Under the pieces are notes generated by a model, which saw only the letters and a program-made list of their open reading frames with translations, searched no databases and was not told where the DNA came from. From Limnanthes douglasii subsp. nivea (Eukaryota; Streptophyta; Magnoliopsida; Brassicales; Limnanthaceae), in NCBI GenBank assembly GCA_036936605.1, contig JAUPFV010000002.1:254345305-254409304 (forward strand): a stretch of DNA of 64,000 bases, read 5' to 3'. Shown one piece after another: positions 19,841-31,540 of the stretch. Position numbers and translations under genes: made by a program. Positions within the stretch are counted from its first letter, which is position 1. Every line of letters begins with the position of its first letter.

Positions 19841-21886
19841 TGTAACCGTATTATTTGTATTTGAACACATAGGATTGTGTATGTATATTTGGCGTAAAAG
19901 GTTATGCTTATCAATATTGTGGGGTATACATGATTAATGTTCCACTGGATGAACCACAAAATTAATTAACCGACTCAAATTAAGATTAATTGATTGATGG
20001 AAGATCCTAGTATTGAAATATTCAAACGATTAATTTTATTTTAAGTATAACTGGCCTAAATGAAATTCAATGCTTTGAATAATTAATGATGAACTATATT
20101 TTTTTTAATAGAAATTAATTATTAAGGTTATTTTAACTAGAGTATGTGAAATAAGTACAAAAAGAGTTTCACTCCTACATGTTAATTAAAATAATTAGAT
20201 TACTCATGATCTTTTTAAAATTTATAAATACATGTTAATATGTTTGGCCAAAAATATTTTATTATCATTGTATGTTATGTTTTACATGTATATAGCATTT
20301 TAAATACATTTAATTAGATGTTATATGCCAATTTTGAGTGTCTTATGTGCTATGTGTTAAATGTTTTTGTGTTTAATGCTATTGATTATAATCCAATGAT
20401 GAATAAACCCCATATGTTGGATGATCGGTTTCAACCAACAAAAGGAGAATATAGAGTTGGTTTCCAAAGTTTCATGACTATGACCAAACAGTAATGGTGC
20501 CTAAACCAATCCTTTTACTGAGCCAAGTGCACCTACGGAAACTAAAGAATTATGGAACTAGCGAAGGTCTAATCGGTTGTTCATGACCCTTATGCGTGAA
20601 AATATTCTAATTATTAACGTGGGGCTTTCCTAACAAAGATTACCACCGCCTCTAAATTTCTCACGGAGGTTGAGAAAAGATTTTCCAATAATAAAAAACT
20701 GGATATCCAACGTTTAACGAACGAGATTTCCACTAAAAAGTACAATAGCAAATGAACTATCATAAAGCATATTCTTGGGATGTCTACAATTGTCACAAAG
20801 TTAAGAGCAATCAATGTAGACCTCCAAGATAAATGTGTGGCATACTTCTTCTTTCATTTACTCCCTATTAAGTTTAAGCATTTTAAGTTCACATATAATT
20901 GCATGCTGAAAAAATAAAAAATCAGTGAGCTGAGGAGAGACGGAAAGAAGAATCGACTGAAGTAAGCGTGGTAAGCTCCAATAAGAGAGCAGGTCATAAA
21001 AACAGATTAGATAGAAAATGACTATGGTTTGGTCCAAATAAAAAAGTGAAACAAAAAGAATCCACTGAGGTTCAATGTTATTTCTACAAAATAATGGACA
21101 TATAAAACAGGATTGAGAGAAACGTTGGACAAAGGTAATCTCACAAATTTGGTGTGTTTTGAAATTAATCTTATTTAGGTTGCCAAAAACTATTTGGTGG
21201 GTTGATACGAATTCAATCACTCATGTGTGTATTTTCTTGCAGGGTATGATAAGAAGCTGAAGCCTAAGTGAAGATTGAAGGTCCGTTTCATATACTTATA
21301 ATTAAATCCACCACAAGGACCATTTTAGTAAGTTTCTTCAGTCCATGATTAATTTAAACCAAAATGTTAACCTTCTGGAGGACCAATAATATTTGAATTT
21401 AAATTAATCTCGAAACCTTTCTAAGCCTAAGATCCCCAATGAAATTAATTTAACATTTTGGAGGACCGGTTAAAGTAATTCCATTATTCACCTAACGGTT
21501 TTCAAAACCTTAGTCATGCATATCCATTTAACATTCAAATAACAATCCATTTCACAAATACATATAAAAAATAGCATGATCAAACACATAACATTGTGAA
21601 ATAAATCACAGGATTCAACCTGGAGCAGTTGTAGATGTTGTCATTGGGTGGTTTCCCAGCCAGCAACCCTCCAAAATTATTATTGCGAGGATTGTGGGTT
21701 TGCAAATCCTCGTAGATTTCAGTTTTTATCTACACCATCAATAGTTTGCTGGCCTTATTGAACATCGTTGGACATCTTTCGATTAACATTAAGATCAGGG
21801 GTAAAGCACGCTTCCCCAATAGTTTGTATTGATTCGTCAACTTAGGATCGGTTTATACTAATTTTGGGTGAAAATTTCAGCCATCA
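19841..21886 (+). repeat. 2.05-kb direct repeat, copy 1, with copia gag-protease remnant
   Basis: Highly similar to 24587-26676. Both begin TGTAACCGTATTATTTG and end TTTCAGCCATCA. Plus-strand frames show a decayed copia gag: LTEVEKRFSN, IKHILGMSTIVTKL and a zinc-knuckle relic CYFYK.MDI at about 21080. A protease relic follows with WWVDT near 21195. No intact frame remains. It is not a convincing LTR, because no target duplication, primer site or polypurine tract lies beside it. Confidence 0.7.
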
Positions 21887-24586
21887 ATTTACAACGGTTA
21901 CAACATTTTACAACGGTTACAACAATTAATACTAGAATCTTATTTACTGTTCTCGTTCACCTTTTATACTAATTTACAACGGTTACAACAATTAATACTA
22001 GAATCTTTATTTTCCTAAAGTTGATGTAGGCTATTGACTATAATTGATTACCATAGATATTATACTACAATATATATTAACTCAATTTTTGACTAAATAA
22101 ATTAGATATTAATCTAATTTATTTCTTGTAACACCCTCCCTCAAATTAATGCTGGTAATTCAACTAATAACAATTTGCCAATAAGAAATTGATTCCGCTA
22201 ACGAGTCATAACTTTGGTGAAAATATCAGCCACTTGGAAATCAAAAGAGATGTGAGGAATAGATATCACCTGTTTTTCTAAAGTATCTCAAATGGAATGA
22301 CAATCAACTTCAATGTGTTTGGTGCGCTCATGAAAAACAGGATTGGTGGCAATCTGAATGGCACTAGTGTTATCAGTATGAAGATAGGTAGAACTTGTCT
22401 GAGGAAATCTAACCTTCTTAAGAAGACTGCGTAGCCATAAAATTTCAGAATAAACACTAGACATGGCACGATACTCGGCTTCGGTAGAGGATTTAGAAAC
22501 ACGATCTTGTTTCTTACACCTCAAAGAAATTAGAGCATCGCCTAAAAGCATACACCAACCTGTAGTAGATCGATGTGTATCTGGACATCCAGCCCAATCA
22601 GCATCACTATAAGAAACAAGTTGAAGAGATGAGCCAGTTGGAAAGAACAAACCACGAGTAGGCGAGCCTTGAAGATAACGAATGATGCGTCAAACTGCAG
22701 AAAGGTGTAGATATCGAGGAGAGAACATGAATTGGCTGACTTGATGAATAACATAGGATATATCAGGGCGCGTAGTTGTCAAGTAGATAAGAATCTCAAC
22801 CAAGCACCGATAAATAGTAGGATCATCCAAAAGGTTCTCTTCATTTTTCCTAAATTTGACATTGACCTCCATAGGACTATCAACAGAAGAAGCATCCTCC
22901 AGACCAGCAAAAGTGATAAGATCTTGAATATACTTTTATTGGTTCAAAAAAATACCATTAGCCCGACGATGAACTTCTAATCCTAAGAAGTATGTAAGTT
23001 GGCCAAGATCTTTCATATGGAAAGTTGCATGTAACTCTTTTTGAAGCTTAGTAATCAAACTACAATTAGTACCAGTGATGATAATATCATCCACATAAAC
23101 CAAGAGAAGGACTATACCCGATGTAGATGTGTGAAAAATAAAGAAGAATCATATTGACTTTCAGTAAAACTGAAAGAAAGAAGTGTACGACGAAACTTTT
23201 CAAACCAAGCTCGAGGTGCTTCTTTGAGCCCATACAAATAACTCATTAACTTACAAACATCATGAGGAGAAGAATTACTCATAACAGATGGAAGCTTCAT
23301 GTAAATCTCTTCTTGAAGATCTCCATGAAGAAAAATATTCTTAACATCCATTTGATGCAACGACCATGATTGTGAAGCAACAATAGCCAAAATGCTTCAA
23401 ACGATGGTCATTTTGGAAACAAGAGTAAATGTATCCTCATAATCAATCCCATATTCTTGTTTATTACCCAGAGCTACAAGATGAGCTTTATATCGCTCCA
23501 AAGATCCATCAGCACGTAGTTTCACAGAGAAAACCCACTTACTTCCAATTGGTTTAACTGTAGGAGGACAATGAATAATATCCCATGTATGATTCTTCTC
23601 AAGTGCTTGAAGTTCTACTTGCATTGAATTTTGCCAACACTCATGTTCCATGGCTTGTTTGTAGCTAGTGGGAATTGAAATACTGGAGGAATATGCATGA
23701 GAGATAAATATGCAGGAGGTGGATCAACATGAGATGGAAAAAATATTAATTCTAAAAAAGAATCATATTATAGACACCCGAAGACGATGAGAATGAGGAT
23801 CATAACAAACATAACACTTAGGAGGAATAACATAACCAAGAAAAGCACATTTTACAGATTGAGTAGTAAGTTTATGATGTTCATGAGTAGGGAGGTGTAC
23901 AAAGCAAACACATCCAAATGTACGAAGATCATAATATGAAAGAGAATGACCAAACAACTTATAAAAAGAAGAAAAGTGATTTAACGTAGGAGAAGGTAAG
24001 CGATTAATAAAAAAACAGCCGTAGAAAGTGCGTCACACCAAAAACGAGGAGGAGCAGATATTTCAAGTAAAATAGTTCTTACCACATCAAGAAGGTGACG
24101 ATTGTTTCTCTCAGCAACACCATTTTGTTGTGGTGTCGAAGGACAAGAACACTGAGAGAGAATACCTTTAGTTTGAAGAAAGTTTTGAAACTCATGTGAC
24201 ATGTATTCACCCCGAGAATCAGATCATGAAACTTTTATATTGACAGAAAATTGAGTGTCAATATATGTAAGAAAGTGTTTACAAACTAAATTTTTTTTCA
24301 GTTTTAGCCCAAAGGAAATAAACCCAAGTAAAACGACTAAAATCATCAATGAATGTAACAAAATACTTGTAGTGTGCATGAGAAACAATGGGTGTAATCC
24401 CCCAAAAATCACTATGAATAACATCAAAACATTGTGAAGTACGAAAGACATGATGAGGAAAAAGTAAAACTTTACTTTTACCAAGTTGCATGATGTACAA
24501 TCAAAAGAAAGATCATGAGAAGAACTTGTTTTATTTCCCAATAATTTAGAATGAACCAAAGTACGAAGTACACTTGTTTTATAAAC
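21887..24586 (-). mobile_element. Truncated Ty1/copia element 2 (integrase, RT, RNase H, partial 3' LTR)
   Basis: Minus-strand order from 24500 down. The pre-integrase and integrase domain comes first (DVIHSDFWGI, FIDDFSRFTWVYF), then CPSTPQQNGVAERNNRHLLD (about 24150). The RT follows (GSKWVFSVKL at about 23540, APRAWFEKF and YVDDIII at about 23090), then RNase H (YSDADWAGCPDTHRSTTGW at about 22610, and HTDNTSAIQIA). A purine tract gagggagggtgt at about 22135 leads into a 3' LTR starting TGTTACAAG. Its TATAAAAGG is near 21965, and the sequence stops at the repeat junction 21886. Gag, primer site and 5' LTR are missing. Several frameshifts occur. It is flanked by the two 2-kb repeats, which are oriented against it. 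Confidence 0.82.
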
Positions 24587-26676
24587 TGTAACCGTATTAT
24601 TTGTATTTGAACACATTGGATTGTGTATGTATATTTGGCGTAAAAAAAGTTATGTCTATAAATATTGTGTGGGTATGCATGATTAATGTTCCACTACATG
24701 AACCAAAAAATTAATTAATTGCCTCAAATTAAGGTTAATTGATTGATGAAGGATCCTAGTATTGAAATGTTCAAATGATTAATTTATTTGAAGTATAACT
24801 GGCCCAACTGGCCTAAATGAAATTCAATGCTTTGAATGACTAATGATGAACTAGAATTGTTTTAATAAAAATTAATTATTAAGTTTATTTTAACTGAAAT
24901 ATGTGAAATAAGTACAAAAAAGAGTTTCACTCCTACATGTTAATTAAAAGAATTAGATTACTCGTGATCTTTTTAAAATTTATAAATACATGTTAATATG
25001 TATGTCCAAAAATATTTTATTAACATTGTATCTTATGTTTTACATGTATATACCATTTTAAACACATTTAATTAGATGTTATATGTCAATTTTTAGTGTC
25101 TTATGTGCTATGTGTTAAATGTTTTGCGTCAGTGCTATTGATTATAATACAATGAGGAATAAGCCCCATATGTTGGATGATCGGTTACAACCAACAAAAA
25201 GAGGATATAGAGTTGGTTTTTAAAGTTTCATGACTATGACCAAACACTGATGGTGCATAAACCAATCATTTTACTGAGCCAAGTGCACCTACGGAAACTA
25301 AAGAATTATGGAACTAGAAAAGGTCTAATCGGTTGTTCATGACCCTCATGCATGAGAATATTCCAATTATAAACGGGGGGCTTTCCTAACAGAGATTACC
25401 ACCACCTCTGAATTTCTCACGGAGGTTGAGAAAAGATTTTCCAATTATAAAAAAATAGATATCCAATGTTTAACGAACGAGATTTACACTAAAAAGTACA
25501 ATAGCAAATGAACTATCATAGAGCATATTCTTGGGATGTCTACAATTGTCACAAAGTTAAGAGTAATCAATGTAGACCTCCACGAGAAGTGTGTGGTATA
25601 CTTCTTCTTTCATTTACTCCCTATTAAGTTTAAGAATTTTAAGTTCACTTATAATTGCATGATGAAAAAATAAAAAATCAGTGAGCTGATTGCACACGAT
25701 GTATATAAGGAGGAGAGACGGAAAGAAAAATCGACTGAAGTAAGCGTAGTAAGCTCCAATAAGAGAGCAGGTCAAAAGAACAGATTTAATAGCAAAGTAT
25801 TATGGTCTGGTCCAAATAACAAAAAGAAACAAAAAGAATCAAGTGAGGTTCAATGTTTATACTACAAAAATAATGGACATATAAAACAGGATTGCGAGAA
25901 ACGTCGGACAAAGGTAATCTCACAACTTTGGTGTGTTTTGAAATTAATCTTATTTAGGTTGCAAAAACTACTTGGTGGGTTGATACGACTTCAATCACTC
26001 GTGTGTGTGTATTTTCGTTCAGGGTATGATAAGAAGCCGAAGCTTAAGTGAAGATTGGAGGTCCGTTTCATATACTTATAATTAAATCCACCACAAGGAG
26101 TATTTTCGTAAGTTTATTTAGTCCATGATTAATTTAAACCCAAACGTTAACCTTCTGGAGGACCAATAATATTTGAATTTAAATTAATCTCGAAACCTTT
26201 CTAAGCTTAGCATCCCCAACGAAATTAATTTAACATTTTGGAGGGCCGATTAAATTAATTCCATTATTCACCTATCGGTTTTCAAAACCTTAGTCATGCA
26301 TATCCCTTTAACATTCAAATAACAATCCATTTCACAAATACATATAAAAAATAGCATGATCTAACACATAACATTGTGAAATAAATCACAGGATTCAACC
26401 TGGAGCAGTTGTAGATGTTTTCATTGGGCGGTTTCCCAGCCAACAACCCTCCAATATTATTATTGCAACAATTGTGGGTTCGCAAATCCTTGTAGGTTTC
26501 AGTGTTTATCTACACCATCAATAGTTCGCTGGCCTTGTTGAACATCATTGGACATCCTTCGATTAGCGTTAAGATCAGGGGTAAAGCCATCGACGAGCCG
26601 CTTCCCCAATAGTTTGAATTGATTCGTCAACTTAGGATCGATTGATACTAATTTTGGGTGAAAATTTCAGCCATCA
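24587..26676 (+). repeat. 2.09-kb direct repeat, copy 2, with copia gag-protease remnant
   Basis: Partner of 19841-21886. It preserves slightly more coding signal: HILGMSTIVTKLRVINVD, SELIAHDVYKEERRKEKS at about 25680 and a zinc-knuckle relic CLYYKNNGHIKQDC at about 25855 (Cys 2 replaced by Tyr). A protease relic WWVDTTSIT with the QGMI... segment follows. Frames are broken by stops, so it is a fossil. Confidence 0.7.
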
Positions 26677-26941
26677 AAGAAACTTTAAATCAATCGGAAA
26701 AACCTCAAGCTACCACAAATAAGTATTTATTCATTCGATTCAAACAAAACACATAACTACATGTATTTTTCAACACAATTAAATCACTGACCTCATATAT
26801 TTTATATAGTTTCCAAATTCATGACCTAACCAACTCAGTCAAACACATAATCCTAAGGCATGATTACATTAAGAAAATATACATGATTCATAGAGATGTT
26901 TTTCAATTATTCTATGAATCACAAGAGGGATTTTATTTGCT
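26677..26941. other. AT-rich spacer
   Basis: Nothing recognised between the 2-kb repeat and the primer-site-like motif at 26942. Confidence 0.4.
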
Positions 26942-27330
26942 CTGATACCATTTAATATAGTTTATGAAACCATAGATATACATGAAACCATTTAAATACA
27001 TAAAAACCTTCTTATTGATTCACCTATTGAATAAACTAAAAGAAAAGGAGAACACTTACTCATTTGCTTATTGTTCTTTATCATCGAATCTTATAATCTA
27101 TTTTTTTTATCTTCAAAAACAACTACCAAAGTGTGTGAGAGAAAATTGTGTAAGTCCTTCAACCAACAAGATGACGACTGATTTTGTGTTTTGGTTTTTT
27201 ACCAAAGAAATTCAAAAAAACCCTAAGTCTCGTTTATATCGACTTTACAACTTGAAACCCAAAATTGTAAAGCCCAACAATTTCTACTATCTTGTGATCG
27301 AGGACTACAGCCCAATAAATTGATGAAATC
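26942..27330 (-). repeat. Possible LTR fragment of a minus-strand element
   Basis: The minus strand has TGGTATCAGAGCA (26954-26942, Met-tRNA primer site) with an upstream block containing a TATA-like cgatataaacgag at about 27233. This is the arrangement of a 5' LTR plus primer site. A stretch around 27025-27085 (cctattgaataaa, gaacacttactcattt) recurs at about 55917 and 60620, so it is a dispersed repeat. Ends are not defined. Confidence 0.4.
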
Positions 27331-27709
27331 AATTTACACTTTAAATTATTAGTTCATGCTTAAGTATTTGAGATTTGGATATTTTTTTTCACAATGACCA
27401 AAGTCAACTCGTTTACCACACTTGAACTCACAACACCTTTTTCACTTAAAGATTAAATTACATAATTAATTCGATTACTTCTTTTTATCAATAAAAAAAT
27501 GATCGAATATTTTTATTTAACATGTCGGTCCAAAATATATGGGTTCTTTTATTCTTATCTATATATATTCTCACAATCAAATATTTGATTAAATAAATAT
27601 AGAATGGATGACAATACTTTGAATTTATTAACGAATTAAAATAAAAAGTAATATAAAATACAAACAACAAAACAAAATAAATCTTTCAAACAACAAAAAC
27701 TTGTAGTTT

Positions 27710-28745
27710 CTAAAACTTGGGAAACTGAATTCTTGAAGTGCATGTTCCTTTCGGTAAAACTGGACATTCTATAAGATCTGATCCTGAAGTGTCCACACAC
27801 ATATATATTTGGTAAAGTTGTTTATTATGCGACGGATCGACATTGCATTCTATCCCTGGAGTGAACCCGGTACCTTCTTTAATCGCCTTTATGATATCGC
27901 CCAGGTCGTAAAACTTATCATCAGCATTGATATCTATAAGACATTCATAAAGAAAAAAAAACATTACTACTACAATAAGGAAGTGTCCTTATATAATCGA
28001 TAACCAAAATTATGAAATAATGTACCTGCATTATTAAGAATTTGTAGGAGGTTGGCCTTTTCTTTTAATTTAAGAGCTGCTTCAAAATAATCGTGCTGGT
28101 CTAATTCGGATTCGGCACATGTACCGTGTTTCTCCCACTCGTGCGTCCAGAAATGGATACCATCGTTACTCGGACACGATAATGTTGGCCAGTTTTTTTG
28201 CATAGAGTTTATAAGATCGGAGATCTACGCACAAAATTCACCTTATAATTAAGTAACTTATTCAATTATGTAGTGCCTTGATCTTTAGTTCTAATAGAAA
28301 TCTTCACACTATTTTGAGTAACGTTAGGGAAAACTCGATCTCCTAAATCTTTATTCTATTATACGTTTTTATCGTATATGTCAAAGTTTTACCTGAGCTT
28401 TATTGAATAGGCTATCGGGGTTGCAGTTTGATGGCCATGACCCGTCGTTATAGTTAGGCCATAATCCATGAATACCGAAATCAGCTGATGGCTTTCCTGT
28501 ATTTGGATAACAACAACTCTGCCTAGAGTCACAGTACGCACCTGGCCACTGTATATAGAAACTCGAAATCAAATTCGATATAAATAATGAAACACAATAT
28601 CGTTTAAAACTGGTCGTCGCACGAGTGAGTAATCGTTAAATACCTGTTGCACAAAGTAGAAGAAATCGAAATCCTGAGAATAGGAGAGGAGGCATAAACA
28701 TTGCAACACCAAAAACTTGATAGTAATCGACAAGTTGAGTCTCAT
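27710..28745 (-). CDS. S-like ribonuclease T2, secreted, four exons (226 aa)
   Basis: Exons on the minus strand: 28745-28644, 28548-28393, 28224-28026, 27933-27710. Introns of 95, 168 and 92 nt all have GT-AG ends. The joined frame is 681 nt, open to the TAG at 27712-27710. Residues 1-23 form a signal peptide (MRLNLSITIKFLVLQCLCLL...), and the mature start is near QDFDFFYFVQQ. Active-site motif I is FGIHGLWP (His61) and motif II is HEWEKHGTC (His114, Glu115, His119). Cys residues at the usual T2 positions (CCYP, SCP, CNVD, MCVD, ECPVLP, GTC) would form disulfides. Length and sequence fit class I S-like RNases such as tomato LE and Arabidopsis RNS1. These cut RNA via 2',3'-cyclic phosphates outside the cell, often under phosphate starvation, wounding or senescence. 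I chose ATG 28745 because the in-frame ATG at 28820 overlaps the TATA box. Confidence 0.95.
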
Positions 28746-28816
28746 TTTGTTATAACCTAACTTCTTTTCTTGTACGTTTTGCAGTTGTAATGAAATTAAT
28801 GCAAGTGGGTTGTGTT

Positions 28817-28826
28817 TCATTTATAG
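28817..28826 (-). promoter_or_regulatory. TATA box of the RNase T2 gene
   Basis: The minus strand reads CTATAAATG about 75 bp upstream of the ATG at 28745, the usual spacing for a short 5' leader. The pseudogene's matching position reads aataaatga, which is weaker. Confidence 0.65.
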
Positions 28827-29190
28827 AAAAAGTAAACGTAGAAGAAATATGCAAGAGAATAATATAGGAGTATATGCTTGATTATGATTGTAATGTAGTT
28901 TATTTGTTAAATGAGTTGGTAATCTTATCAGGAAACAGGAAACGGCAATCATTAATTTGATGGCTTACTTCCTCTCTTCGGGGTAGTAACGTGGGAAGGT
29001 GTTTTTATAAAAGAAATTACAATCATAATTATTTGTTAAACGACTTGGTAATCTTGTTAGGAAACTGCAACCTTTCATTTATTGTTTATCTTTCTCTCTT
29101 TAGAATAATAAAATAGTCAAGTTTCTTTTTTTCTTTTATAAAGAAAAAAAATGATTTTAACTTCTTATTTTAATCATTATTTGACGGGAA
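28827..29190 (-). promoter_or_regulatory. Upstream region of the RNase gene shared with the pseudogene
   Basis: Blocks such as atgattgtaatgtagttta and taatcttatcaggaaac are retained between this flank and 19105-19545. Two related blocks within the flank (aatcttatcaggaaac at 28922 and aatcttgttaggaaac at 29050) form an imperfect direct repeat. Function is not evident. Confidence 0.45.
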
Positions 29191-29679
29191 AGAATTCAAT
29201 TTTTTTTTCCGATTCTCGTTTTTGTCACGTCCAAGTTGCACGGTTGTTTTTCGATTTTCGTTTAAACTATTTGAATTATAAGTGATATAATAGGTGTAAT
29301 CTGTGTCCTCGGTTACTCACGAATTTTGTTGGATGCAATTTTATTTTTATTCAACTGATGTTTCAGTTGAATTTTATTTGTGTCAGTTTTTTTTTAAAGT
29401 GTAAGTTGATTTTTTTTTATTTCCACCTTCATCTTGTGATTTGTTTTTTTCCTTTCACCAAAAGGGCTATTGTTAATGTGTAGCTTAAAATTTGAAAATT
29501 TTAAAACTATGATGCACAAGTTGTTGTATTTATTTTGTTTTTTTATTTAACTCCATTTTTGTCGACATTATTATTATTTAATATTTTATTGTTTGTTTTT
29601 ATATAGATTCGGTGATTTTTTCAAATATTTGAGTCAAATTATTTAAATCCAATAATATTTTTTGTATTTTTTTTGCTTC
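29191..29679. other. T-rich intergenic stretch
   Basis: No gene or clear element seen. Long T runs and low complexity. Confidence 0.5.
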
Positions 29680-29850
29680 CAAAAGGATAGCCGAGTTGGT
29701 GGAGTAAGACATGTTTGTGACCAAAGTTCATGAGTTCGAATCACTAGACAAATGCTTTCTTAGTTGAGTTTATCACATCTTCTCGCGTTGGTTTGCAAAC
29801 TATTGCGTCAGATTGTGATATAATATTTTCAAATAGGATGTGTATTAAAA
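29680..29850 (+). mobile_element. Possible tRNA-derived SINE
   Basis: It contains a Pol III A-box match TAGCCGAGTTGG (29688-29699) and a B-box match GTTCGAATC (29734-29742) about 35 bp apart. It lacks a foldable acceptor stem, so it is not a tRNA gene. It is followed by a unique-looking body and no clear poly(A) or target duplication. The boundaries are approximate. Confidence 0.5.
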
Positions 29851-30111
29851 TCGTCTTCATTATCCAATTTTTTTTACAAATGGTCAAAAATTATCTCACA
29901 TGGATCTAACATAAACCACCACAAAAGTTTAAAGATAAATTATTTTTGTTGAAATATGAAAAATTACTTGATGATATTAAAAAGACATAAGAATTATTTA
30001 ATAATATTAGATAAAGATGAAGGACTAAAAAGTGTGTAATACATAAATGAAGAGAATTTATATATATAGTCATATTTCACCTTACAAAAACGATAGGCAA
30101 AACCTATATAA
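29851..30111. other. AT-rich intergenic stretch
   Basis: Nothing recognised. It ends at the TRIM target duplication. Confidence 0.4.
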
Positions 30112-30116
30112 GTAGT

Positions 30117-30983
30117 TGTTAGGGTGGCGACCAAAGTCGCACATCCCACATCGGTTAAACATGGAAAGGATCAGTGGTATATAAGTAAGAACATACCTCA
30201 ACTAGTATGAGGCCTTTTAGTAGTGGACCAAATGCAAAGTCGTGAGGGCCTTCCACTGCCAAAGTGGACAATATCATACTAGTGTGGAGATCAGTTGTGT
30301 TCTTATTTATATACAGAGGCGGAATATGCGGACCGGACCCCCATATTCCCAACACGTGGTATCAGAGCGCCAGACCCAGACAGAACGCGATGGTGGTAAT
30401 ATTCTCAGAGGTCGAACATGATGAACGAGTAGTCATGCTCATGGTGAATGATCTACTCTATACATCCTAGTTCGGAGCGTCCATGACTCATCAAGCGGTG
30501 GTACTTGATTGGAGTGGATAGTGGAGCTAAGGAACAGGACCATGATGGTAAGCGGTGGTACTTGATTGGAGTGGATAGTGGAGCTAAGGAACAGGACCAT
30601 GATGGTCGAGTGAGTAGATAGTTCCGTTGTAGAAGCTATATTGCTCAGGTAAAGCAATTTCTAATTAGAGTGAGCGAATGAAAGTCAATTGAGAGGAGGC
30701 TAAGTGGTACTTTGTTCGAGAGGAGGATTTGTTAGGGTGGCGACCAAAGTCCCACATCCCACATCGGTTAAACATGGGAAGGATAAGTGGTATATAAGTA
30801 AGAACATACCTCAACTAGTATGAGGTCTTTTGGTAGTGGACCAAATGCAAACCCGTGAGGGCCTTTGGGTGCCAAAACGGACAAATGTCATACTAGTGTG
30901 GAGATCAGTTGTGTTCTTACTTATATACGGAGGTGGAATATACGGACCGGACCCTTATATTCCCAACAGTTATATTCCCAACA
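30117..30983 (+). mobile_element. TRIM (terminal-repeat retrotransposon in miniature), complete
   Basis: An 867-bp element with LTRs 30117-30354 (238 bp) and 30730-30983. They start TGTTAGGGTGGCGACC and end TATTCCCAACA, and contain the cccacatcggtt word common in plant TRIM LTRs. The primer-binding site TGGTATCAGAGC follows the 5' LTR (about 30358), and a purine tract gagaggaggatt precedes the 3' LTR. Target duplications GTAGT lie at 30112-30116 and 30984-30988. It has no coding capacity and would depend on enzymes of other elements. Inside, a 57-bp unit (ggtggtacttgattggag...) is repeated in tandem (about 30494 and 30551). Confidence 0.9.
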
Positions 30984-30988
30984 GTAGT

Positions 30989-31540
30989 AAACATATATTT
31001 TGTAAAATTAAAGTATGAGTGTCACTATTTTATTGAGCAAATAGATAAGGTATCTTATTTTTTAACTTTTTCTGTTTATTAGATAACATTTTTCATTTTA
31101 TATCTAAAATACTCTTATTTCAAAAACTAACTACTTTCATTTATTTTCTATTTTGTTTTATTTTTAAAAAACAAAAAAAATCATCTTCTTCTCAAGAACA
31201 TTTTTATTCTCAATAACAAAAAACTCCAGAAACACTTATTCTTTTTTGGTATATCATTTTTCCTCTAAAAATAAACAAAAGTCATATTCATTGACGGGCA
31301 AAGGAAAAGCGTAAGTTTTATTTCCAGTCTTGATTTAATTTATGTTCAGTTTATAATTTATTTTTTAGTAGAATCGAAATAGGTAAGATGTTATAGTTAG
31401 TTGAAATGAGTTAAATGTAGGATTATAATGAATTTAGTGATGATTTCATAGTATAATAACATTGTTTTTTTGTTGGAATCATTTTTTTATCAAGGATTTT
31501 CACGATTTTGGTTTATGCGTTTCATTGTTGTTCTTGGGCA
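30989..31540. other. Intergenic stretch left of the Mutator-like region
   Basis: No gene seen. AT-rich with several T and A runs. Confidence 0.4.

Noticed and set aside
19841..26676. A 6.8-kb LTR retrotransposon with 2-kb LTRs
   Set aside because: No target duplication, primer site or polypurine tract at the repeat borders. The repeats carry gag coding sequence and the middle is another element in the opposite direction.
28746..28820. N-terminal extension of the RNase from an ATG at 28820
   Set aside because: That ATG overlaps the TATA box, so it would not be in the transcript. The ATG at 28745 gives a normal signal peptide. The pseudogene does not keep the extended frame.
29680..29760. tRNA gene
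   Set aside because: A and B boxes are present, but no acceptor stem or anticodon arm can be paired.
30494..30610. CRISPR-like or regulatory repeat array
   Set aside because: It is a simple two-copy 57-bp tandem duplication inside a TRIM. CRISPR arrays do not occur in plant nuclear DNA.
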